From: Pseudo-nitzschia pungens | Lineage: Eukaryota; Bacillariophyta; Bacillariophyceae; Bacillariales; Bacillariaceae | Direction: 5' to 3' | Length of the DNA: 64,000 nucleotides | Assembly (NCBI GenBank): GCA_037355855.1 | Contig: CM074762.1 | Span: 3,162,001-3,226,000, forward strand | In this document: positions 43,401 to 52,900 of the stretch, piece by piece | How positions within the stretch are numbered: the first letter of the stretch is position 1 | Layout of the letters: every line of letters begins with the position of its first letter | Notes under the pieces: generated by a model | Databases searched by the model: none | What the model was told of the DNA's origin: nothing | The model's input: the letters and a program-made list of their open reading frames with translations, nothing else | Translations under genes and position numbers: made by a program

Positions 43401-45841
43401 TTGAATGGGACAGAAGCGAATATGCAGCGAATGCGTTCTTTGCAAGTTCTGTTGTCACGTTCCACGAAAGGTTCGTGTTGGTTCTTTGCAACCCCTTCGA
43501 ACCGGATTGGTGGTGTCTTGCTGAGGAGATGGTTGACAGCACAGTTGAACTCGTTGTCCCCAGTCACGGTGGCAACGACGAAGCCCCTGCTGGCGTACAC
43601 TCCCACAATGGCGTCAAGTGTCCGTTGAATGGTGTTCTGCGTTGAATCCTCAATTGGTGTAACTGTACGGAAGTATATATGTCTGGACACACTCCGGAAG
43701 AACTTAATCCCGTTTACGGTGAAGATGTCAATTCCCAAGGTAACATTGCGATAACGCGAGAGAATGTTGGCTGGCACGGGTGTGATGTCCTCGCGTGTGT
43801 GTTCTGGTTGTTTTCTCACTGCCTTTCCTTTTACTATGTTGGTGTTTGCCCCGAAGATGTCATCTGCGATCAGTACGTCTCGGCGTGTCACTGGGCAGTT
43901 CAGGAGCATGTTGTTGTCAATGATGTGTAAGTAGTCTCGTGTACTTGGAAATCCAAGAGTCTCTTGGAGTTTGCGCGCCTTAGTGGCTCTTCGTATATCC
44001 AGGTCGGAGTACAGTTCCTTCTGCCCCTCCACTGATGTAATTGCCAAGATGGTACCGTCTGCTTCTTTTAAATTGCAATAGTAGAGACCGGTGGGCGACC
44101 GATCGAAGCGTCGAGTAGTGCCATCAGGCTTGTGTACGAAAAACGACTGAGCGATGGAGGTGTCGAGGGTCACGCGATAGCTGTTGGACACGAGGCTTAA
44201 AGAGAGGATGTTCGCCATTCCCCCTTCCTGATACCAGACCAGTCCAAACCCCGGCAGGTCCCCTACATGGTCGAGAAGCACGCTACCAGCGTTGCAGTGG
44301 ATTCGCACCTTCCGGCCTTCCGGGTGTGGTCGGATGTTCTGGAGGAGTTGTGGGTTGCTGATGCAGTTGCACGTGGCCTGGCTGTCCAACAGTACCCAGT
44401 ACGGGTTAATCTCTCCAGGTGATTGCGAGAACATGGCCTCCACGTCTTCGCTAATCCAGTGTGTTTTGATGACGACGTCCTGCTCACTCCTGATTGTCTG
44501 GGTGGTAACGTCGCGCTCACTCCTGGGCTTTTGGGTGGTACCCTGCGCACTCCTGGGCTCCCCGGTGGGATTGCCGACCGTGCCTGCGTTGAGGTCGGAT
44601 GCTGTGGTGCTCGCCTGTACAAAGCACAGCTCGTCGTACACGGTGTCATCGGCAATGCCGGCCATTAGTATTTGATGCGCCTCGTCGACTGTGGGGCTGG
44701 TGTTCGTCCCATTGGCCACGAGGGCAGTTTCTTCGGTGATCCTATCTTCCTTGTGGTGGTTCGGATTCTGGTTTGATTTCTCAGCCCGTTGCATCCCGCC
44801 ACCACTGGGTGATTGGTTGTTGTTCCTTGTTGACTTGTACTGATGCATCAGTTCAAGTGCACGTGGTTGCGTGGTAGGATAAACGTCGCTACCAAGGCTG
44901 TAGTTATCCTTGAGAACACCAGAGAGGTTGCGGTGTGTCTTGTTGTTGCTGCCGTTAACGATGACGACCGACAGTAGCATTTCTTCCATGGTGGTGTGAA
45001 CCTTGCGCTTGTTCGCGTCGTCCATTTTCTCGTATTCGGAGTACGTTTTTCCTGGGTTTGTCTTCTTGAGCGCTAGCTTGATCATGTCCTTGGACCTGAT
45101 GGTGATGCCGGCAGAGACGAGAACGTCAAAGCGGGCCTTGGTCTCTTCAGCGTATGACGCTGCGTCCTTGCTTCCATCCTGCTTGCACGAGAAGAACTTG
45201 ATGATCTTGTTGGCGGCGTCCACCATTGGGTGCACCTTGGTAGAGCTGTCTCTGTAACAGTATTCTCTAAGTATCTCGAGGAGCTTGAGAGTGTCTTGTT
45301 TGACTTCGGTATCGTTCCATGATTCATCAGTTTTCAACTGTTGCCGCACGCTTGGGCTAAGCTGTCCTTCGATGGTGGAGAACAATCCTTTTAGGTCTTC
45401 CAGGTAGAGCTCAAACTTTTTTGCGCTGCGCTCCCCTTTCTTCACCCATAGTTCTTCGAGCAGTCGCTTCTTGTCGTTGTCGACGACCTCCTCGTTGTTG
45501 GCGTTGACGGTCGTATAGTCCGCCCGCTTGGGTACTTCTGGTTGGAATGAGTTTTCAGTCAGCACTTCCATGCTGATGAGCGTGGTCTTGACCTTTGAGT
45601 TCTTCTTCCCTGCGACAATCTTGAGGGCCTCAAAGAGCTTGTCGTATTGAGTGGACTTGGATCCATCCACCACGATTCCTTTGAGCTCATCCTGATTCAG
45701 TCCGGTGAACTTGCGCTCGTTTGATTGGTTTCCTGATGATCCTTTTCGGTTGCGGTTACGGGATCTAGTCCCTTGCTTGCCGTTGCTCACGGGTGGGTTC
45801 CCGCTGCCTTGGTTCTTGGTGGATTTGTTCAGGTAATCCAT
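40499..45841 (-). CDS. Ty1/copia gag-pol polyprotein
   Basis: Single intact ORF of 1,780 residues from the ATG at 45841 (MDYLNKSTKN); upstream in-frame codons include only TTG. Gag occupies roughly the first 430 residues and has no visible CCHC zinc knuckle. The aspartic protease active site reads WVLLDSQATCNCIS, DSQ in place of DSG. Integrase residues are D in TLGIDIFTVNGIKF, D in VTGDNEFNC and E in EPFVERDNRTCKERIR; the usual N-terminal HHCC finger is not evident. An acidic linker (about residues 950-1120) follows. Reverse transcriptase has DVATADIPGAFLQTP and the active-site box WHVDDLKIS. RNase H has HWYVDASFAVHSD, SSTEAELVGVDD and the final DMLADYFTKPLQG. The domain order PR-INT-RT-RH identifies Ty1/copia; it resembles the diatom CoDi lineages. 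It appears fully coding-competent. Confidence 0.95.
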   Translation of the reverse strand: MDYLNKSTKNQGSGNPPVSNGKQGTRSRNRNRKGSSGNQSNERKFTGLNQDELKGIVVDGSKSTQYDKLFEALKIVAGKKNSKVKTTLISMEVLTENSFQPEVPKRADYTTVNANNEEVVDNDKKRLLEELWVKKGERSAKKFELYLEDLKGLFSTIEGQLSPSVRQQLKTDESWNDTEVKQDTLKLLEILREYCYRDSSTKVHPMVDAANKIIKFFSCKQDGSKDAASYAEETKARFDVLVSAGITIRSKDMIKLALKKTNPGKTYSEYEKMDDANKRKVHTTMEEMLLSVVIVNGSNNKTHRNLSGVLKDNYSLGSDVYPTTQPRALELMHQYKSTRNNNQSPSGGGMQRAEKSNQNPNHHKEDRITEETALVANGTNTSPTVDEAHQILMAGIADDTVYDELCFVQASTTASDLNAGTVGNPTGEPRSAQGTTQKPRSERDVTTQTIRSEQDVVIKTHWISEDVEAMFSQSPGEINPYWVLLDSQATCNCISNPQLLQNIRPHPEGRKVRIHCNAGSVLLDHVGDLPGFGLVWYQEGGMANILSLSLVSNSYRVTLDTSIAQSFFVHKPDGTTRRFDRSPTGLYYCNLKEADGTILAITSVEGQKELYSDLDIRRATKARKLQETLGFPSTRDYLHIIDNNMLLNCPVTRRDVLIADDIFGANTNIVKGKAVRKQPEHTREDITPVPANILSRYRNVTLGIDIFTVNGIKFFRSVSRHIYFRTVTPIEDSTQNTIQRTLDAIVGVYASRGFVVATVTGDNEFNCAVNHLLSKTPPIRFEGVAKNQHEPFVERDNRTCKERIRCIFASVPFKRLPRRMTIDMVSAGIFWLNNWCNRVGVSKTISPRHLMTGVRIDASKHCKFQFGDYVLAHEDSSDNTMNPRARDTIYLRPTGDRSGAMYLFDLQTGRRIRRRTATLAHMTNAVISRVDQIATDQNAPIGLTFGNSEGHTTIFDLETDTVGSDDDASDRSFVPDDNATVDSDITEALEPDELHDLQADADAASVASAIVEEINVDNNGNNDNGNNNDEASMDPRRISSDERSASSAESSNHTETHNGSVEPTDAGSVHSEGSQASTNADGASVNSEPDEPLDAPDDEIVDNLGEDDSDNNSAANSADTREDPTAEPVSSRLRPRVTRGHNKFGPNEGYEGSIHQRALAHTHSNVFSGGFAHAVHKLESDHNQYVFISNAIASYNNIDASLVTRQYGIKAGLKLFGTAGVDAVLTELKQLHDRKVVHPVDIRQMTREEIKRALPYLMFLKRKRCGKIKARGCADGRSQRDFISREDTYSPTVSLHGLMLTCLIDAIEGRDVATADIPGAFLQTPMPEGEVVHIRFDGPMAELLAKIDPTTYQKFVLNRKGHKTLYTQADRAIYGTLRAALLFWERLSGQLIDWGFELNPYDTCTANKMINGSQCTIVWHVDDLKISHKDPDVVTGILDDLNRVFGIESPLTVTRGQVHDYVGMTIDYSEKGKVKFSMFDYLEGIISELPESLRESRIIPTPASDHLFKVNTTGDNKLNRVDAELFHKHVAQLLFASKRARPDIQTAIAFLCTRVAHPDQDDWKKLRRVLAYVRDTVFLPLVLGWDESGNAHWYVDASFAVHSDMKSHTGGVLTFGQGAVLAVSTKQKLNTKSSTEAELVGVDDTLPYNLWCYYYLEWQGYLSQPEKSIDPADDMGAAYFGKENILHQDNTSAMKLEMNGKSSSTKRTRHINIRYFLITDRVKQGEITIQYCPTGDMLADYFTKPLQGALFRKFRNTIMGVTELEFNEYQRQYAMRKEKA

Positions 45842-45987
45842 TGTTTTTGGTGGTACTGGAGGATTTATTATCAACTGCTACAGTACTGTGTGTCCGGAGG
45901 ATGTTTCAGTGGTATCGACTCGACGTGCACGTTGGAAACACTATGGTGGTTTCTGAAAGAGACAGGAGATCACTGTGTCGATTACCG

Positions 45988-46004
45988 TATTTTAATTAGT
46001 TGTA
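45988..46004 (-). promoter_or_regulatory. primer-binding position, complementary to the element's own LTR
   Basis: In element sense this is TACAACTAATTAAAATA, directly after the 5' LTR, where a primer-binding site must lie. It does not look like the usual initiator-tRNA match. It is the exact reverse complement, over 17 nt, of the LTR segment at 46067-46083 read in the same sense. Confidence 0.65.
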
Positions 46005-46331
46005 TGTTGAATTCAGTAGGTTTTACTACGAAACCTTAAAGAGTAAAATTAACTCTGTTGGTTAGATACAACTAATTAAAATATGCGTACTCATGGTATT
46101 AGTCCTGTGAACCAATGGCACCCTGGTTGGATTCACTTCAACCACGTGTGTTGATTTCACTGAAGAATATCATTCCAGAATATCAACACAACACGTATGT
46201 TCTGTGAGCCATCGGTATCCCACTGCCACCACGCTCTTCAACCACATGCTAGTTGTGGTCGTATCAACTGGTCATACCATGTGTACCCTCTCACATGTAA
46301 TCGCGCATTGCTACTTGGCATATTCCCAACA
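46005..46331 (-). repeat. 5' LTR of the copia element (327 bp, intact)
   Basis: Plus strand TGTTGAATTC to TTCCCAACA. It serves as the empty-site control for the split 3' LTR. Confidence 0.96.
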
Positions 46332-46336
46332 AAAAT
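46332..46336. repeat. right target-site duplication AAAAT
   Basis: Exact copy of 26277-26281. Confidence 0.92.
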
Positions 46337-46957
46337 CCGAACCGTCGAGATTTTGGATCTTTCGGGGAAGACGATACGATCATACAGTATTATGGTCTAT
46401 ATCATCGGCCCTTACCATGCCTATTTTTATATTATTATTTTTTTTTTGTTGATGACAACATTCTATTTTTGTTACACTGCTATTATTATTATTACGAAGT
46501 ATTATTTTTGCTGTATTGCAGTCTTTGGAGTTTTCTATTACAAGTACTTCTATTATTCTCTGTAGAAACTCATTTTGATGTGAAGTTGGACAGAGTAAGG
46601 TTACAGTACGTACGCATGCGGTATTTTACAAGATTTGGTGTTGCTACAGTGTTCTTTTACTACTGTTTTGGTTCCCTCTCTCTTTCTTCCAGTGCTTTGC
46701 ATTCAACTACCATCGAGTTCGGTCACCAGAATGGCTCAACAGGAGCGTTCGCTTTTGTCAACAATCACTTGTTTCGGACTGTCAGCGTGACCGCTGAGTT
46801 TGGATTCTTCAACGAGATTATCTCTATCGGAAAAATATCGGCCGACACCTGGGTTTAAAGAATTTTCGAGTTCGGAGGCACTACGTGTTTGCCAGTGGTA
46901 CCACCCATGCTTCTACAAACTGCAAGATCATTCGAGACCTCAGCGTCTGCGCGAGTC
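46337..46957. other. intergenic region, no gene recognised
   Basis: Between the transposon and the 3' end of the BEACH gene. T-rich with TTATTATTATT runs and one GTAAGGTTAC word near 46597; no coding ORF. Confidence 0.55.
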
Positions 46958-49900
46958 TTACTTCTTCTTCTTGCCAAACATCCCTCCCAGAAATCCAGTC
47001 ACGCCACGCTCTTTCACGTCGCTGGTGATTTCCTTCGAGATGTCTTTTCCGACATCGGCGGCTTTGCCACTCGCGTTAGAAGCCTTACCGAACACATTTT
47101 TGAAGTGCCGTGCCGGACCAGCCATCAATGATCCCACACTCTGCGACAGGCTTCCCTTTTTGTGTCGCTCCGAATAGGCGGAGATGCCGGCCAATGCGTG
47201 CAATCGCAACGTCCCGTTTGTACAAGCTGCAGCAGCAATGACCGGTCGATTCAGGGACGGGCCAAGGTCGATGTCGAGGGCTCGAGTCGCAGACGTAAAT
47301 TCATCCGAATCTGCTACTTGCCACTCGTCGATAAACTCCAGAGGCGTGATCGCGGAAACACGGTGAACCGTCACGCCGCGTCCCGAGCAGACCAAGACCG
47401 TCGTTCCGTCCGGAGTGGCAACAATTTTGTTGGGAATCCCCCTCCAGCTCTCCAAGGGTTTGGAGCCTATAGAGAATCCCTCGAGAGAGAACAAATGCAA
47501 GGTTACAACGCTCCGAAGAGCAGGATTCTTGAATCGCGTTTCGCAGACGGCCACCACGAATCCCTGCACCGAAATCGCTACCGCGCCGGATTTTGCAAAG
47601 GTCGTTGTCATTTCTGTTCCTTCTGGCAAATCAAGGGTATCGGTTGGAGGATTGATAATACGAATGACGTTGCCGTTTCCAATAGAATATAGGCACATTC
47701 GGTTCTCGGACACCGTCACGGCGACGTTGATGGCAGCATTCAATCCAACTGCGTGAATTGGACACGAACAATGGCCCGAAAGGAACACTCTGGGACGCAA
47801 CGGAAGATAGTGACTCGACATGAAGCGCCAAATAGAGGCCGTTCCATCAGAGCTGCCAACAATGGCAAGTTCTCCACCGACTCCTCCGTGACCGGCAGAA
47901 CTCCCGATAGGATCCGTAGCAATACATTGGATACGAGATGTATGGATCGAAGTCACGACCACTTCGCCTCGAACCACACCCTTGGCGGGATCTACCAACT
48001 GCATCGCCAGACCGCCACGACCATCACCATCGGAAAGGACCAACAGGACGGAAATTCCGGCAAACAGCGTCTTCGAAATGGCAACGGCGGGGAATCTATT
48101 GGTTTCGTGGTGGGATGGTTTATGGACCAATCGAGGTACCGTTCGGAAGCGCGGCAACTCGCGTTGCGCAATGAAACAGCCATTGTCTAGCGGGAATTTG
48201 GCGTCGCTGCCGAATCCGGGAATCTCAGTCGAATCCCCCGCCTTCCAAGCCCACCGGAAGTAATGAAAGACACCTTGGGCATCTACTGCCAAACAACGAT
48301 CGGTTCCCGCAAGGCGAACGCTAATCAATGGTGAATGGGGACCGGGGGGTGGTGCATCCAAGTGGATCCAATGAGACATGGGTGCCGAAAAGAATGGCAG
48401 ATAGAGCGGCTTGCCAAAGGTCAAATGAGCCTTTGAGGAGTTGAGGGATTCTTCTTCATCGTTGTCCTCGCCGTTACTTTTCTTTTTCAGACCTTCGATA
48501 CCAAATGTGTAGGCGCTCGTTATTTGATAGAATGTGAGCCTCTTTTTGTTTACGAATTGGACGCGTCTCACATGTGGTCGGACAAACAGTTGCATAGGGC
48601 ACTGACCAAAGTGCGCAATTTGCAATTCTGTTGCTTGGCGCAATCCTTCGTCTTCAATTGCAGCGACATCAACGCTTCCGTAGTATGTAAGGTAAAAAAA
48701 TACGTTATGGGCAGCAATAGCTTCTGGTCCCTGCTGCTTTCGCCCAAAAATCAGATCAATCCAATCGGGGAGCATCGCAGAACAGACATCACTCTCAAGG
48801 GCATTCCTCATCACTTCAATGAATTTTTCCGGAGACCCCTTCGCCCAAGGAGGCAGCACTACATCGCCGATTAATTCACCATCTTGTGACGTTCCTAGTC
48901 TAAATTTGTTCAAATTCTTGAGGAATGAAGGGTTGCAATACCATTCGGGAGTCAATTCCTTCACTTCTGCGGCGGAGGAGCCGGTGCACATTTCCCAAGT
49001 GCGCGGAACAGATGAAAAGAGACGGTCAGCAACATCGAAATGCCCTCCTTGTAACTGCCGGTGAAGGCCGGCAAATGGATGCAATCGAACCAGGAAATGG
49101 AGCACAACTCCAGCGTTCGTTGAATAGTGACTCCCGTACATAAATGGAGGAATGGATGGATCGGCAAAAGTGTTGAAACGTTCGATAAAGTCTTCCAAGC
49201 GACTGGGATTGAGAGCTCCCATTGGCTTCGATAGGTCGCGGTAGTTATCGGGATTGGTAAGATCTGGTATTTCCTCAGAGTGATAATTCGACAGCACCCA
49301 AGGCATAATAGGATATTGGCACGTATCGTTGTAGCTTCGTCCTGCAAGTATGTTCAAGTGAAGAAGATAGTCAAAATTTGTAATTCTACCCTCGACCCAA
49401 CCTAACGTCAACCGACTCAAACTGTCGTGCAAGAACTGAGCACTATGATCGGGCCATTGTTTGATAGCTTGTGGAGGTGCACGTTTCATTATCGCAAATG
49501 CCGCATCGTCACGCCGAGAATTTCCTTCGTAACCCGGTCCAAAATCAAGGAAGAGAGAGGTGGAAGGAGAACACAAACCATATCCACCAAACGAAGCCCC
49601 GCCAGAAGGTATAAAAAATAGTTCGATAGACGAGTCTCTCAGTCGGTACCGACGAAGATACACATGAGACAGTTCCGAGAGATTCCAACGAATGGATTTT
49701 GGGCGTAAGGCAGCAGTTGTTTTGTGGCGTTTCTCAATATCGTCATGAATTTTTTCTTCGTCGGCGACGCCGCCCCCCCTTGATTCTTCTATCATTCGTT
49801 GCCGCTCTGCTTCCTCTGTGGCAGCCATCATTTCCCCTTCGTACAAACCCTCACTATCGATGTCGTACTCTAGAATCAAATGAGTCGAAGTGAGAACCAT

Positions 49901-52900
49901 TGAACACTTCCTTGTGCCCTCAGTCTTAACGTGTAAACAGTTTTCCACGTGTTTTTCAATCAAACCAGCGGCAGCGGAATGCATCAAACCGAGTGTAGAC
50001 GAAGAATTATCCGGTGGACTTGCAAAAGCGCTTGCTGTGATGTTAAAGTGCATCGAGCCAACCTGAGTTTTATCAAAAGCGCTCTTTTCCTCCTCGATTT
50101 TGCCGTACGTATCACTGGAAGAAGATTCGTCAGTAACTGCTTGCTTATCTGACTTTTCTGCTTCTTTCTCGTGTTCATCTGGTCTTGAAATTTCTAAAGG
50201 AGCTTCTGCAAAATCATCGTCAAGTATGTCTGACGAGGGAAGTTCAAGAGCAGGATTTTCTTCTTCGTTGATTTCCATCTTTGTGATGTCAAGGATTTCA
50301 AGATGGCCAGACTCTATCAATGATTTTGTAAAGGCATCGATGTTGCCATCTTCATATGGATCTGACGCAGGTTTCTCCGGTGATGCTTGACTAGTCGACT
50401 TGGAATGGCTGTCCATATTCGAGCTGTGGTCGAGGTATTTTGGAATGAATCGTCTGAATTGTGGTTCGCAAGGTATTGAGACGATGCGACTTCGAACATC
50501 TCGGTTTCCATCTGCGATTCCTCGTTCCCAGAAGTTGTCAACATCATCTTTCTTCACCATTCCCATGTATCTAGGCCAACAAAACCGTTCCATAAAAGCA
50601 GTACAACTACTTCGATGATTTGGGAGAAAAACTTCTGTAACTTCCATCGTTCGAGATTTTTCGGCAGCAGAAAGCTCAATGAATGTCGTCATTGCATCGG
50701 CAGCGCTTTCTGAACCTTCAAGACGAAATACATCTAACTCGGGAAGGAATTCCCTCTTCGACAAATCATCCGATGACATAGAAGTCAGAGTCAAATCAAA
50801 GAGCTTCACCAACTCAGTATCAACTGCATCAACTGCAGCGTATTCATCCCACGCATCAAGAAAAGGCGATAGGGTCGTTAAAACCATTTCTGCAGAAGCC
50901 TTTAAATCCTTCTTTTCGTGATCAATCGGCGTGCCATCAGCTCCGGAACACGCTTCCAATGCAACGCAAAAACCCTCGTATTTGCTCCATTCCATCTTTG
51001 CCCTATTCAAGGTGGACGAACCTCCATTGGAAAGGCCCTCGTTCAACAAAAGAAAATCAGCAGGAACTTGATGGCTGTTATGTTCGGTGTCTGCTCCGAA
51101 AGTTATTTCTTCGGTTTGTTCGGAATTTGTGCCTGACGGAGATACAATCGCATTGCCTAGTATTAATTTTTCGATTGCAATCGAATCTGCTGCTGCTGCC
51201 TCGTCTTGATCGTCGTACGCATCCATGAGGGCAGTTTCTCGGCGACGGTGTTCGCCTTCGTATCGGACTCGGACTTCTTCGGCCACCATACATACCAGAG
51301 ATGTTATCAGTTCAACAGCTCTTTCATCATTTGCATTCTTGTGAGTTTCTATATACCTCCTTAGATTTGCCATCGCATACAATGCAATGTCACGGGCAGT
51401 CGCAAAGGCCAAACCGACAATGGCGGCCATCAGCGAATGTCGTAGCTCCTTACCAACATGCGCCAGAAGATCTACGGTATTTTCGTCTTCATCTCCTTTT
51501 GCGTAAGAACCTTGCAGTGGTGATTCCTTAGGAATCGAGATGAGGGTGTTTGATTTCAGATGTCCGATGCATTCCAAAATAACGCGGAAGGTCGGCTGCA
51601 AGATCGGTAGCATTATCTTTGCAGCTGATACTGCAGACTCATTCCCTCGGCTTCCAGACTGAGTTCCCATGCTTTCCTCTTGCTGCGGAACTGGTGGAGT
51701 CGGCAGAATTAGTTGGCACCAACCTGTACTGTCTCGTCCGTACTTCAAGACGTGTAAAAATGCACATATGAGCAAGATCTGGTCACTTGAATACCTCTTT
51801 TCTGCGTTCAATGGAAAACAAAGCAATTCTTTTTCCTCTACGAGCAGGCAGAGTCTAGATATTGCTGAACTTAACGGCAGACTCCACAACTCCCATTGAT
51901 GCTCTCGTTTGAGACATTTCATCAATACCATGGCAATCACGCGACAAAGAACATTTTTTGTTCTAGGATCGTAGTCATTTTCCGAAGTATTTTCTTTCTT
52001 TGTGACCCTGTAATACGATTCCACCTCACTGAGACTTCCAAGGACATTTCGCCAAAGCTTAGTAGACGCTTCTCCCCCTTCTACCTTCATTGAGTTGCAA
52101 ATCAGCTCTGAAAATGTTGTCAAAATGCTTGTTTGACAAGATTCCAAAATAGAAAGTGTTGCTTTCATGCCATCTACCCCCTTCCCAATCCCATCTGGAG
52201 GCATGCTGACTGAGCCATCGCTTAAGGACGATTCATTCACTGGAGAAGATACTTCAACCCATGTGCCATCATCTGCCCCTTTATGTATCATTGTTGGTGC
52301 CTTGAGTATAGTTACGGCTGATTCTTCTTCCCCAGAAATGTTTTTAAGGATCATGATTGATTGCTCAAGAGTCATTGCAACTACTAAGAAATACGAGAGA
52401 TATAGCTTTGCTGCCCGGGTTTCAACCGAATCATCTTCTTGTTTACCTTTCACATTTTTGGTTCGTTGGGCTCCAGTCGATTGCGTCAAGCCTCCGAAGA
52501 CGCGATAAAATGCCCCTCCCACAGCTGTGACCAGCTCAGTCAATTTGCGGAGAGATTTTTCAGAAGGGATTGGAATAGCATTAGAATTGCTACTACCATG
52601 TGGAAAAGTATCATCTACTTTCGAAACAATTGAGATGACCAGCGATGGCAAAAGAGGCATCATGACGGAGAGACGGTCTGAGAGCAGATCGCTATAAGAC
52701 CATCCGTCGTTTCTGAGAGACGATGCTACTGTCATTGCCATAGATGGATCTGGTAAAAACAAATTACCACAATACGTATTTCCGGCATGTTCCAAGACGC
52801 CCTCAAGGGAGCCGGCTAATCCGGAAGCTAGTAGGAGTGATCCAAGAGACTTTGATGCAGTATTTCCTTCGGGTCCAGCAATCGAAGAGATCCAGGCAAA

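Larger units (their letters stand above)
26282..46331 (-). mobile_element. Ty1/copia LTR retrotransposon, interrupted by a Helentron
   Basis: LTRs begin TGTTG and end CAACA on the plus strand; element sense is minus. The 5' LTR is 46331-46005. The 3' LTR is in two pieces, 40454-40224 and 26377-26282, because a 13.85-kb element sits after LTR base 96 (plus-strand count). Without the insertion the retrotransposon is about 6.2 kb. Five-base target duplications flank the whole. LTR copies look identical base for base over 327 bp, so integration was recent. Confidence 0.95.

Noticed and set aside
26282..46331. One composite virus or Polinton-like element
   Set aside because: Two separate sets of ends are exact (LTRs with AAAAT duplications; Helentron termini inside the LTR); no capsid, packaging ATPase or B-type polymerase was seen.
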